Source: Plantago major (taxonomy: Eukaryota > Streptophyta > Magnoliopsida > Lamiales > Plantaginaceae). From it: a DNA stretch of 64,000 nucleotides. The position numbers and the translations under genes were made by a program. The notes beneath the pieces are model-generated. The model was not told where the DNA came from. It was given only the letters and a program-made list of their open reading frames with translations, and did no database searches. This document shows, piece by piece, positions 12,801 through 22,881 of this stretch (positions within the stretch are counted from its first letter, which is position 1; each line of letters opens with the position of its first letter). The DNA lies in assembly GCA_026545765.1 (NCBI GenBank), contig CM048844.1:68652035-68716034 (forward strand), read 5' to 3'.

Positions 12801-13320
12801 ACCTCCACCTCGGTTTCAGTGTTGGTTGTGTCCCTGAACTCCGCCCCTGCAGCATCGTACACCATTTGTTCGACTCGAGCTCGAATAGCATCACCTTGAT
12901 TGGGATTGTTCCCGACTTGTTCATTTTTTCTTCCTTCCACGTTGTGCAGTATTGGTCATATGTATTGACGGTCGCTTCCTCACCATGATGATTCCATACC
13001 TGATACGCAGGAAGGAATCCATTTTTCCTCAAGTGCTGGACTACCACTTTAGGAGTCACGTATTGCTTGTTTCTGCACTGTTTCATTGCACAAGGACACT
13101 TTATCAACCCATCCTTTACACAAGACGGATTTGACATTGCAAATTCAATGAAACCTTCAACCCCTTTCAGAAAACTCCATTGAACTCTGCCATTGAGAGT
13201 ACGACAATACATCCATCCACGATCGGTATTCATTGAATAATTAGATAATAACCTGACACGTTTGAATTCATTAGATCGAGGTCTTTCATTTACTAATAAA
13301 TCAATTTCACAATAATTCAA
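9840..13320 (-). pseudogene. TNPD transposase of CACTA-1 (Transposase_21 family), frameshifted
   Basis: Read on the minus strand, the order is that of plant TNPD. A transposase-associated domain (12950-13320) has GWMYCRTLNGRVQ, FIEFA and KCPCAMKQCRNKQYV. Then come PGCKLTELSLLSRLM (12644-12940), MIYWEEDADL (12311-12538) and Transposase_21 pieces LDVFLQPLIKEPIELW and NFTLRALLWTVV (11841-12161). LPYWSSLLIRHNLDFMHIEK follows at 11345-11659. DUF4218 covers 10735-11352 (FPPSWFDSMEHLSVHLPH, YRWMYPFERYLEKLK, KPEGSIANAY). DUF4216-like sequence lies at 9990-10536 and an acidic tail ends at TAA 9840-9842. The pieces lie in different frames, with shifts near 12950, 12560, 11840 and 10340, so no full transposase can be made. 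Some gaps could be introns. Confidence 0.88.
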
Positions 13321-13479
13321 TCAATTGCTACGTAATATAAGTTATATTAGCTTCAGTCAATTGTTAAGGCATTACATAATATAAGTTACATCAGCTTCAA
13401 TTTTACCATAATGTTTGGTTTCATATATATATCAACTAATGATTACTAGTTATACAAGCCTAGAGACAAAACGGATGAA

Positions 13480-13900
13480 ACTCCTCATTCTCATGCACCC
13501 CCCTCCTCATCACTTGTGACGCTCCCTACCACAGAACTTGCATTCCAACAGATCTACATCCTCCTCCCAATACACCATGCACATGTTCCGACAAGCAGAA
13601 AGGCACTCAATAGGCGGCCCCAAACCCCGCCTCTCCATCCAATCGGAGGTATGCCATGGACGTGCTTCTCACCGTGATGAATCCATACATGATACTCGGG
13701 CATGAATCCATAACGTCGCAAGTGCTCGAATCGCAGATGGCGTCATAAATTGCTTGTTTCCAGGTTTCAATGTGCAAGGACACTTTATCAACCCCCAATT
13801 GCACAAACCGGATGTCCCATGGCAAACGAGATGAAACCTTTAACCCTTCTCTGAAACTCCTAGAAACTCATCATTTACAAATGCATTTATCGTACATCCA
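13480..13900 (-). pseudogene. Second, degenerate copy of the TNPD 5' region
   Basis: 13540-13596 matches 12487-12541 (CATCCTCCTCCCAATA, ATGCACATG) and 13650-13830 matches 12955-13135 (ATGATGAATCCATAC, ATTGCTTGTTTC, CAAGGACACTTTATCAACCC), in the same orientation. It is therefore a partial duplicate of the transposase N-terminal region with the middle missing. No ORF of useful length remains. Confidence 0.75.
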
Positions 13901-13949
13901 TGAACAGTCGGAATTCATTGTTTACTTTATTTTAACCTGAGACGTTCCA

Positions 13950-14530
13950 ATTGATTAGATCGTATTTAATTTATTAGATCGATTCCAATTCGGATAAGAA
14001 GATTGTAGAGGTTAATTGTTAATTATTATATGTTCCTTATAAATTAATTATTAATTAAGTGTTCGATGTGTTACAAAATTGGACATATATAATAACCATT
14101 TCAACCTCTTAGTACATATATTATATACTTAACATACATATCAAATTAACTAATTACTCTATACATATCGAATTACTACATATATTCATATCAAATTACA
14201 TACTTAACATACAAATTTATCAAATCAAAACTACATACTTCTATACTTAACAAACATATCAAATTAACTAAACTAACTATATATACTTAACACACAAATC
14301 AAACTAACTACATACATTCATACATACCAAACTTAACATACTACATACATTCATATCATTAATTAAACTAACTATCAAATTGAACAAATTACATATAATT
14401 GATCAAATTAACTAAACTAACTACTACATACTTATCATATATACATATAATTGCTCAAATTAATCAAAATAAACAAAATCCCCAAATTTTAAAAACTAGG
14501 TTTTAGCCAAAATACCTTGATTAATCGGTA
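13950..14530. other. AT-rich non-coding stretch inside CACTA-1
   Basis: Loose repeats of ACATACTTAACATA and AAATTAACTAA. It would be 5' flank or UTR of the transposase transcript, which runs on the minus strand. No gene is seen. Confidence 0.5.
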
Positions 14531-14704
14531 GAAATCAAATTGATCGAAGAAACAAACTCCTTGTCCCACTAGCTTGATTAGGCACCAAGATTGGCGGAAT
14601 AACGAACAATTCACCTAAAGCGGAGAAGAAGAGAATGACGAAGATGAAGGGAGAAGGAAGAAAATGAGGCGTGTCACGCCTGCCGAGCAAATATGAAACT
14701 CTGG

Positions 14705-15020
14705 GCCGACGGACACGTCGATCCGTCGCCAAAAGTGGCGGCGGATAGGTATCCGTCGCTATAAGGCGACGGATAATCTATCCGTCGCCAATTTTCAAAA
14801 AAAAAAAAAAATTTTTTTTTAACAAAAGTCAAACTTGGGCGACGGATAATTATTATCCGTCGCCCAATTAGCGACGGATAATAGTTATCCGTCGCTTATT
14901 AGCGACGGATAACTATTATCCGTCGCTAATTGGGGCGACGGATAGATTCCGTCGCCCCAATTAGCGATCCGTCGTTATGGGGCGACGGATAAAATCCGTC
15001 GCCCCATAACGTCGTTTTGT
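14705..15020. repeat. Right subterminal repeat region of CACTA-1
   Basis: More than ten copies of GCGACGGATA or its complement, many as head-to-head pairs around TTATTATCC or TAGC, matching the motif at the left end. A 13-nt A run next to T10 sits near 14798-14821. Confidence 0.85.
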
Positions 15021-15109
15021 CCAGTTTTTCTTGTAGTGCATAAGCCGTTATGCTTCCAAGTTTTATTTTTTGTATTTTTTATATGTATATTATTCCAATA
15101 CAAGAAACT

Positions 15110-15290
15110 GTATGTCGAAATTGAGGTCATCACAGAATCGTGACGGAAATAGTGACAGAATTTGTTCGGTCGACGGAATTAGTGACAGACTCGTGATGGA
15201 ATTTTTTATAAATTTAATTCCGTCACTAATTATGCCGCCAAGAAAATGCGGAATTTTTTACGACGGAATTTGTGACAGAAATATATGAAA
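15110..15290. repeat. Left subterminal repeats of CACTA-2
   Basis: Words such as GTGACGGAAATAGTGACAG, GACGGAATTAGTGACAGA and TTCCGTCACTAAT. The same motif family recurs at 18730-19050. Confidence 0.75.
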
Positions 15291-15352
15291 CTCTGGTCTT
15301 GATTGGTGATTCGTTGTTGATCGCATTTGGACTCAATTAACTTTTCTTTCAG

Positions 15353-15493
15353 GCCCGGCCACTTCTAGGAATCGAGACAGCTGATGGAAATGGAAACATG
15401 ACCAAGATGATTCTAACAGGAAAAGGATTTCCAATCAGAAAGTCAGAAATGTTCACTACCTATCTTGACAACCAAACCGCAGTGTCAATCAAG
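15353..15493 (+). pseudogene. Captured Hsp70 exon fragment (47 codons)
   Basis: An open stretch of exactly 47 codons reads LGIETADGNGNMTK then FPIRKSEMFTTYLDN and QTAVSIK. This matches the Hsp70 region that starts the substrate-binding domain (consensus LGIETAGG...FTTY.DNQ). It is bounded by a pyrimidine-rich CTTTCTTTCAG acceptor and a GTACGT donor, so it is one intact phase-0 exon. No other Hsp70 exon is present. It lies between the left subterminal repeats and the TNPA-like remnants of CACTA-2, which points to transposon capture of a host gene piece. On its own it cannot make a chaperone. Confidence 0.82.
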
Positions 15494-15648
15494 GTACGTA
15501 CTTACTCTTATACTAATTCATCCTTTCTTTTTTATTTCACTAACTAGAACTCTTCTCTGGAATTGATTGGTTTTGTTTCTCTTTTTCTTTTTAACTCTTT
15601 GTTTGGTATGAGATTACTTGTTAATATTTGTTAATCTTTAAAATACAG

Positions 15649-17604
15649 GATGAGGAATTGACAAGCGTATTGCCCTGCTAGGTGAGGATTCAACTAAGAA
15701 AGATATAGATGATATCTTCTTGGAGATCAATCCGCCAGACAAAAAGAACCGAATATTCGGTCTGGGTAGTGTTGCCTCATCTTTTGCCAGCACAGGTCGT
15801 ATACTAGTTCTACATTCTATCCCAGCATACTATATTGGTAAATTTTCGTATCTTGATGCAGTCCAGAACTTAGTCCAAATACTATTTGATATGGCCTCGT
15901 TTATGGCCCATTAATTGGTGATCAAGCCCAATTCATGAGAACAATCAAATGTGTTTCAGTCACTTGACGATTTTGCTAATCGCGATTCAGTCCACATACA
16001 TTTGACCAAAAGTCATCTTGACCATGAGACCTGACGGATGAAGACTAGCCACCCCGCGGTCGACCCATGGAGATGGGCAATCATCTAAGATCCATATCTG
16101 ATATCCCTGGAATTGAATGGACCAACAAATGAGGTCTTGCTCTTACTCGTCAAGAAGCCAAGGCCTCTAGCTTGACTCCTAGATCCACGCATACACCTCC
16201 ATGATTGGTCTAGCTCAACCCAAGGTCCATCACTCATTGATCAACCAAGCACAAGCCAAGGCCATCTCTTTGGTAGTCCTCGAAGGGGCTAAGGCAGCTT
16301 GATTTGACGAGCAGGTCGAGTCTCAAAGATCGAATGGCTGACCTAACTAAGCCAACTGACCAAGCTACCTAGCTCAATACATTTCGTCAACCATCTGATT
16401 TATTGACGAGCTAACTAGCTAGTTGGCTCACCTAGCTAAGCCAACTACGAAGACCATCCAACGGGTTCCAGCCAACCTATCTAGTTCGAGCGACCTTGCC
16501 AACCATGCAGCTGGTTGACGAGCCATCCCACATGGATCACTCAACCACATCCACAAGTCAACACTCATACTAGGCTGATGGAACTAGTCAACCCACGAGA
16601 TGGATGGTTGAACTATTTCGCCTAACAGACTCCACTAAAGAGGTGCTGTCTAACCGACTGAGAAGGAGTCCAACTCCATTCAAATAAACTCCAACAACCT
16701 CATCCGAAAGGAAGGGGAGGTGGTTATGAGAGACTCCAACGGGTTGAAGGAAGGGTCTCTATATAGGAAGGAAAGGAAGAAGGTTAGGATCATCAAATAC
16801 TAACGGAAGAAACCCTAGCAATCCCTCTTACGCCTCCATCACTCTCAAGCATTCTGATCAACGCTCACCGACATCTACCATCCTCCATCACCACCAATCT
16901 CTTTCCATCATCATCCATCACAATTAATCCATCGCCTTCCATCTCCTTCCACCTTCAACGACCCTCATCTGCGACATCATCCACCTTCAACCACCATCAC
17001 CTATCGTCGACCACCATCAACCACCATCACCTATCGTCGACCACCATCACCTATCGTCGACCACCATCATCCATCATCACCACCACCATTCATCACCAAC
17101 CGACGACTACCAGCTAGCTATACCCAACAAGGTTAGCTAGCTAGCCACCTGCCGGTGCTCTTCCATTCTTCGCCGAACCGACTCAACCAACAGGATAAGT
17201 CGACGCTTGTCATCATCTCTCTCTTTACATCTCTTTCATTTGATTACTCCGTCTACCAGTCATCTAACTTGAGCGTCGGAGTCCCTTCGGTCGGCACCAC
17301 ACCGGTGTCACCTTGGAACCTCACGCCTCTAGGTTTGCTCTTGTTGCCTTGCAGGTCGCTGGAGCCCCCCCCCCCCCCCCCCCTAATTCATCAACCTAAT
17401 TCAATTCTAGATTTCTGAGCGTCTACACATACTAGGTCGGTCTACTACAAGATGAGCAGGAGCATATGCAGAAGCAGATACAAGATGAGCATCAGGAGCG
17501 TATGCTACAAGATGAGATGGATGCCTTTACTGCTAAGTTCAGGGGTATATTGATCATCGCCAGCCCCCATCACCATCGCATTGACATTCATGTTGTGTTT
17601 TAGA
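15649..17604 (+). pseudogene. TNPA-like C-terminal remnant of CACTA-2, split by a solo LTR
   Basis: The first part, 15660-15830, reads RIALLGEDSTKKDIDDIF then KKNRIFGLGSVASS; the GLGS motif is typical of plant En/Spm Transposase_24 proteins. A solo LTR interrupts it at 15831. The second part, 17433-17604, resumes in the same frame with LLQDEQEHMQKQIQ and ERMLQDEMDAFTAKF, a coiled-coil-like tail, to a stop. Removing the LTR and one target copy rejoins the frame apart from one TAG at the junction. It probably bound subterminal repeats when intact. Confidence 0.6.
15831..17427 (+). mobile_element. Solo LTR, 1.6 kb, TSD CATAC
   Basis: The 5-bp duplication CATAC is at 15826-15830 and 17428-17432. 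The 3' part (GTCGGCACCACACCGGTGTC, TTGCCTTGCAGGT, GCGTCTACA end) matches the LTRs of the element at 42611-50513, so it belongs to a related family in the opposite orientation. A plant TATA-like CTATATAGG sits near 16756. A C run of about 18 lies near 17367-17384. The start is TATATTGG rather than TG, probably mutated. Confidence 0.82.
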
Positions 17605-17627
17605 TACTTTTCTATGGTACTATTTAG

Positions 17628-17884
17628 TACTCCCTCCGTTCCATAGATTTCTTTCCATTTTCCATTTTGGGCGTTCCATTAAAAACTTTCCATTTCCTTT
17701 TATGGAAACCCACTATCTACATTATTAATATTTTAATCTCTCTCTCTTTCATACTTTTTCAATTCTCTTTCTTACTTTTTACTATACACTTACTACTTTA
17801 TCTATATAAACCCATTTTTTACTCAAATTTCTTAATATTTGTGCAAAAATAAAAGGGAAAGAAATGTAGGGAATGGAGAGAGTA
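17628..17884. mobile_element. Stowaway-like MITE
   Basis: Starts TACTCCCTCCGTTCCATAG and ends GGAATGGAGAGAGTA, with inverted ends and TA flanks, about 257 bp, AT-rich interior, no coding capacity. Confidence 0.82.
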
Positions 17885-18087
17885 TTGATGAATGATGAGT
17901 TTTATGATACTCAAGGATCTTGACGTTGTATTTTGATGGATTGATGATGTTTGGAGCATAAATATTGGATTTCTGCGGTGTTTTCAGATTTTGGTGTATT
18001 TATTTATTTATTGGGTGAATATTGAACATTAAAAGAGAGAATTTTTAAAAAAATTTGAAGATTATTGACGGAAACGTAGTGGCAACT

Positions 18088-18232
18088 AGGGGTGATCATA
18101 AAATCCGAAAATCCAAAAATCCTATCCGATCCGATCCGATGTATTCGGATCGGATTACAGATTATGATATTTTAGATCGGAAGATTTTTCGGATTAATCC
18201 GATCCGATCCGTCGGATTAATCCGAATTAATT

Positions 18233-18298
<66 letters not shown>

Positions 18299-18715
18299 TC
18301 CCCTTATTCAGCCAAACAAAATACAAAATACTTAGGATGCTGGGAAATTGGATTTTGGTTGTTGGATATGCACTTTTTAATCAACTAGTCGTTATTCTAG
18401 AACATAAACTCCAGACTTTTCGTATTTGTTGTTTTGTACTTGAAGTAAACTTGTGAACTTTATTTTGTTTATTTTGAATGTGGAACTACTGAACTAGTAT
18501 TTAATTTGTCTACGAAATGCTATTTCAGTTTTTTTTTAATTAAAGTTCGGATTATTCGAATGAAATCCGATCAAATCCGAACTTTTTCGGATTAATCCGA
18601 AATCCGATTCGATCGTTCAGATCAGATTTCGAATTGAGCCTTTAGTGGTCCGAAACTTCAGATTGATCCAAACTTCGGATTGGATTGGATCGGATTAATC
18701 CGAACGTGCACCCCT
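18088..18715. mobile_element. hAT-like non-autonomous element with a 10-bp direct duplication
   Basis: Ends AGGGGTGATCA and CGTGCACCCCT form a short inverted repeat of the AGGGGTG type common in plant hAT MITEs. The decamer AGTGGCAACT flanks both sides (18078-18087 and 18716-18725). The interior is packed with ATCCGATCC and GGATTAATCCG words and a (TA)n run. A duplication of 10 rather than 8 bp is unusual for hAT. Confidence 0.75.
18235..18294. repeat. (TA)n microsatellite
   Basis: Uninterrupted TA run of about 58 bp inside the hAT-like element. Confidence 0.95.
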
Positions 18716-18729
18716 AGTGGCAACTATAT

Positions 18730-19050
18730 ATTTTTGACACTAAATCCGTCACTAAGTAGTGACGGAAAATCATTCCGTCACCATTAAAGTAGAACGAATT
18801 CCGTCACTAATTTTTGACGATATATTGTGAGTCACTAATCTGGTTTTCGGTTCGACCAGATTTCGGTTGTAATATTCGTCACTATTTCCGTCAACTCCAC
18901 GAGTGACGCTTATTTCATGATTTTGTGGTGGAATTGAAAATTCTGTCACTATTTTTTTGTGACGGGGTCATACGCAACGACCATGTTTCCGTCACAAATT
19001 TCGTCTTCAGAGTGAAATTCCGTCACTATTTCTGTCACATTTCTGTCAGT
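18730..19050. repeat. Right subterminal repeats of CACTA-2
   Basis: Repeated TCCGTCACTA, GTGACGGAA and TTCTGTCACTATT words in both orientations, ending in the CACTA terminal repeat. Confidence 0.8.
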
Positions 19051-19064
19051 TTTTTGTAGTGTTC

Positions 19065-20184
19065 ATTTGTATTTATTTTTTAACTCGTATAATAATTTGT
19101 AGTATAGTATCTTTAAAAATGAAACTATTTTTGAAAACCAATCACTCAAGCGAGGAGTCTGGAGCATTTACGTGCAAACTCGAAAATTTATTAAACTTTT
19201 GAGGAAAAACTACATTTACAGGAAATTATTTACAATATATGATATGACATGTACGGTAAGTATTTTATTTCAACAACTTGAAGAATAAAACAACTGCAAG
19301 TATGAAGTTGCAATTATGTTTTTAGTTGAACGGATCAGGATTACAATCATAAACTTGAGAGCTCGGGTTTGTAGACAATTTCCCCCATTTTTTCCACATC
19401 TATCTTATGTCTATTTCTCGGTTTTTTCTTATATATCATATTTATATTATATTTGATAACATCCCTTAACTTTTGTTTCATTTTCTATATTCATCATAAA
19501 TATATAAGTTGATAGTGTGTTACATTTAGTATCAAAATGGATATTAGAGATTTCACGACCAATTTGATAGTTGAAGATGAACATGCATGGAAAAAATCTT
19601 ATACAAAAGTAAAACAAAAAATAAAAAATAAAAGAGCAAAAACATCCCTACTTTTTATTAGTTGCAGTGATAATCTAAAAAAAAAAAAAGAATAAAACAA
19701 ATTGATGCTAAACAATAATTCTTGGATAAAAACAAAAAAAAAGTGTTTTGTTATGAATTTTAGTTGGGTTGTTTTTCTCTTTTTGTTGGTTTGGATAAGG
19801 ATATAACATACTATGTTTATAGTTAAATTGTAGATGCGATTACTTGTAGCCTGATGGTAAATATGTTGGTGTCAATTCATGGGGTGTAGAGTTTGAAACC
19901 TATCAATTACATTTAGTTGTTGACAGAATTTTTATAATTAAATGAGGGTGTCGCCGAAGCTCTTCCGGTGGCTGCAATTAATAAATTGATAATAATACAT
20001 TTTCTTTTTAAAGAAAGGTATAATGGTAAATCAATATTTATTTCTAATTACAATTATAAAAGAATTACTTCAATTTATTTCATATTTGTATATTTTCTAA
20101 ATAATTATAAAAAAAATAACTCAAGGAATGACTAAAGAGTATATTTGGCAAACACTTTAGTGTATAACTAGAAAAATCTTTCTC
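19065..20184. other. AT-rich intergenic region, possible SINE trace near 19835-19960
   Basis: No gene is seen. Around 19845-19905 the order TAGCCTGATGG then GAGTTTGAAACC resembles degenerate A and B boxes of a tRNA-derived SINE. No poly-A or TSD could be fixed. Confidence 0.35.
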
Positions 20185-20459
20185 GGGTTGTTTGGTTCGG
20201 AATTATAATGGAGCTCATTTTAATTGAGGTAAATTGATGAATAACGACTAAAATATAATTGAGTTGTTAAAATTCGTGTTTGGTATAGAATTAAATTTTT
20301 ATAGAGTTTTGTAGGATTGTAGAAGGAAGAATATAACATAATTGAGTTGGACTCAATTATGTTTTTCCAACTAATAGCCCTGTTAAAATGGGATTGTCAA
20401 ACCCAATTATGGGTTGTCTCAATTATAATTGAGCTTAAATTCTAAGCCAAACAACCAGT
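20185..20459. mobile_element. MITE with GGTTGTTTGG terminal repeat
   Basis: Left end GGGTTGTTTGGTTCGG and right end CTAAGCCAAACAACC are inverted, and the interior is rich in palindromic CAATTATAATTGAG words. Size is about 275 bp. GTTTGG-type ends suggest the PIF/Harbinger group. The TSD is not clear. Confidence 0.7.
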
Positions 20460-20649
20460 CTATCTTTCATAATTTATTTTAACTTTTCACCTAAAACTAT
20501 GCATCAATTCTAAATGTATGAAGTTTTACAGATCAGAAGGGAGTATGGTATTGAAATTGAAATTAAGCTTAAGACTTTGCCGTGATTTTTTTACTTTACA
20601 ATATAATGTTGTGCTTCAGCTTTCATGATACAACATTTAAAACATGAGA

Positions 20650-21812
20650 TTTTTTTTTTTTTTTTTGCACTAATAACTTTTGCCCGTTTTTGAACTTACT
20701 TCACAACCTTTTTGTTTTTGCATTTCACACCAAAAAGTTTATAAAAATTTTAACATTACACAAAGGTTGGATGGCCGTTAAGTTACCGTTAACTTATTTT
20801 TAAATTACACCAAAACCTTTGAAAAAACTTATCTTCGCCACCAGAACCTTTCTATATAGTAATAATTTATTCATTTTGAAATTTTTTAAATTTTATTCCA
20901 ACAAAAAGAACACAAGAAGTGTTCCGAAAAATAAGGATTACAATCCGAGTCACAAACCAACAACGACACTTTACTTTACAACCACAGAAGCTACGTACCA
21001 AACCATATCCTATCCCTATGAGAATAAAGAATGATCAACTCTTATCACTCACTCCATAAACATGATAACCTAGTGTATTTTGTCTACTAAACACACTTTC
21101 TTCATTTGTTTGCTAAATATAACAATAAGTTTCTTTTATGATAGATATAACAATAAGATACTGCATATGTATCTGGCGAATGTGAAATTCCATTGTGCAC
21201 GGATAAAAAATGATAAAATTTATTAGTATATTAATTGGCATACATTCTATCTATAAAATTAAGTGTTCGAACTTTCTTTACATTCCATCCCTCAATTAGT
21301 TGCTTCAATAAAATTACAAAAAATGAAGGCACAAAATATATATACTCGTTCCACATATATATAAGTAGCTTTGTGTCATTTTTTAGATCAAAACACAGGA
21401 AGATACGCAATTGGCAGGGGGTACATATGGAGTTCCTTAAATCACTACACTGAACCAACAAATTATATGAAGAATTTGATTGCAAAAGGCAAAAGTCATG
21501 GCAAATATGATGCATATTCCAACCATCAATAGACTAGCAACACTAAACAATTCATGCGAACATATATTTTGATTACTCAAATCAACCAAGAAAGGTTGTG
21601 GTGTGATTTAAAAAACAAAAAAAAGGTTTTGGTAGCGGGTGTAAATTTTTGAAAAGGTTTTGGTGTGATTTAAAATACAAACTTTACGGACGTCAATTTT
21701 TGGTGTAACGTCAAAATATTACTAAAAGTTTTGGTGTGAAATGCAAAAAAAAAAAGTTTATGGGGTAAGTTTAAAAACGGACAAAAGTTATTGGTGAAAA
21801 AAAAAATTTCCG
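20650..21812. mobile_element. Long terminal-inverted-repeat element (MULE-like or fold-back)
   Basis: About 200 bp at the left (TAATAACTTTTGCCCG, TGCATTTCACACCAAAA, TTACACCAAAACCTTT) recur inverted at the right (21590-21812). The spacer of about 730 bp holds a short ORF (20819-21034) without recognisable domains. Homopolymer T and A runs mark both ends, so the exact border and TSD cannot be set. Confidence 0.7.
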
Positions 21813-22005
21813 GGGATTGAAGGAAATCGTTTGCCATTAGGGTGTTTGTTTAAATGCGTAACATTTCCTTTTGGTGGTCCACAATAAAAGTCCTTTCCAT
21901 TTGGCTTATTATGCCCCACAATTAAGCCCGTAAATGCATATTAGCCCTTTGATTAATTTTCGATTATTTGTAAGTGTCTCTATCATGCTTTAATATAAAC
22001 AGAAT

Positions 22006-22881
22006 TGTTGAGGGGTAAACCTCGAACACTAACTGACTAAACTACTACAAATATCCTGAACTTGGTTCCGCCTCCTGCTTGAACTCCGAGGTATCACTTG
22101 TCCGTGCTTGCGTACCTGAAAGGGCTAAGTGGGGGGGGGGGGGGTTAGGACGGGATATCCGGATTGTCCGAGTCAATCCGGTAAGAGACTTTACTCAAGA
22201 GAGAGTTGGAAGCTCTCAATGTAATAGTTATGAGGAAGGTTATTGTATCCGACTAGAAAACTTGTCACTTGTCACTTATGACTTATGACTTACCTCAAGG
22301 CCTTGGACCTTGCTCCATATTTATAGTTATCGTGTACTTATGAAGAGGTTCACAAGATGATGCCAAGTGTACGATCCAGATTTGGACACCAATGCTACCT
22401 TCGGCCCATGGCCCATTAGAGAACAGTAATCCAATAACAATTAGTGGGCCTGGGAGGGTAGTTTGGACCTTTTCCCCCTGAGAGTATCGTTCCGTCTGTT
22501 GGGTCCGTGTTAGTCCCTCGGACAGATCTATCTGCTTGGTTGATCTGCCCTTGGGTAACTCTGGATGTCCGAGCCTGGAGTTTCACGGAAGTATCTCAGT
22601 GGTCCTGTTATGTACGTTTGGGCTTATTGCGATGGTGGCATCCGAGATTATCTCGTCCGGTCCGTTAGGCATCTCTGTACTGACATGGTCAGGTTTGGAA
22701 GTCCTTTCCTTAGCCAGCTCGGACTAGCTGTGAGGATGTAGTGACTTTAGCGTACTGGCCGATTCACTGTGGGCGGACCATATGAGGTCGGACCAATACT
22801 GGATTGGCTAATTAAGCCGTGATGCGCTTTAGGACACGCTCTATGGCGCCCTTAACGGATTGGACGTAGTCCGTAACAACA
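22006..22881 (-). mobile_element. Solo LTR, 876 bp, TSD AGAAT
   Basis: The segment begins TGTTGAGGGGTAAACC and ends CCGTAACAACA, with AGAAT at 22001-22005 and 22882-22886. The minus strand has a TATA-like word near 22317 (ATAAATATGG) and a G run of 14 at 22131-22144. This layout matches the minus-strand orientation of other gypsy LTRs here. No internal region remains, so it arose by LTR-LTR recombination. Confidence 0.85.

Larger units (their letters stand above)
7389..15038 (-). mobile_element. CACTA (En/Spm) DNA transposon, 7.65 kb, TSD CAT
   Basis: The left end reads CACTACAAAAAATCTGG and the right end TTTTTCTTGTAGTG, the diagnostic CACTA terminal repeat. The 3-bp target duplication CAT is at 7386-7388 and 15039-15041. 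Both ends have dense subterminal copies of GCGACGGAT and its complement. Between them, both on the minus strand, lie a TNPA-like and a TNPD gene, both interrupted. The termini look able to be mobilised in trans, but the element cannot make intact proteins. Confidence 0.93.
15096..19061 (+). mobile_element. Second CACTA element (non-autonomous, gene-capturing), TSD TTC
   Basis: The right end reads GTCAGTTTTTTGTAGTG at 19061 followed by TTC. The left end is degenerate (CAATACAAGAAACTG) and preceded by TTC at 15093-15095, so the 3-bp duplication supports these borders. Subterminal words are of the GTGACGGAA and TCCGTCACTA type, distinct from CACTA-1. Contents in order are an Hsp70 exon, TNPA-like remnants split by a solo LTR, a Stowaway-like MITE and a hAT-like element. 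The left terminus has lost the CACTA bases, so it is probably immobile. Confidence 0.75.

Noticed and set aside
14535..14732. 65-codon minus-strand ORF at the edge of the subterminal repeats
   Set aside because: Starts within the GCGACGGAT repeats and has no homology I recognise.
20819..21034. 71-codon ORF in the long-inverted-repeat element
   Set aside because: Lys/Asn/Thr-rich without motif; base composition explains it.
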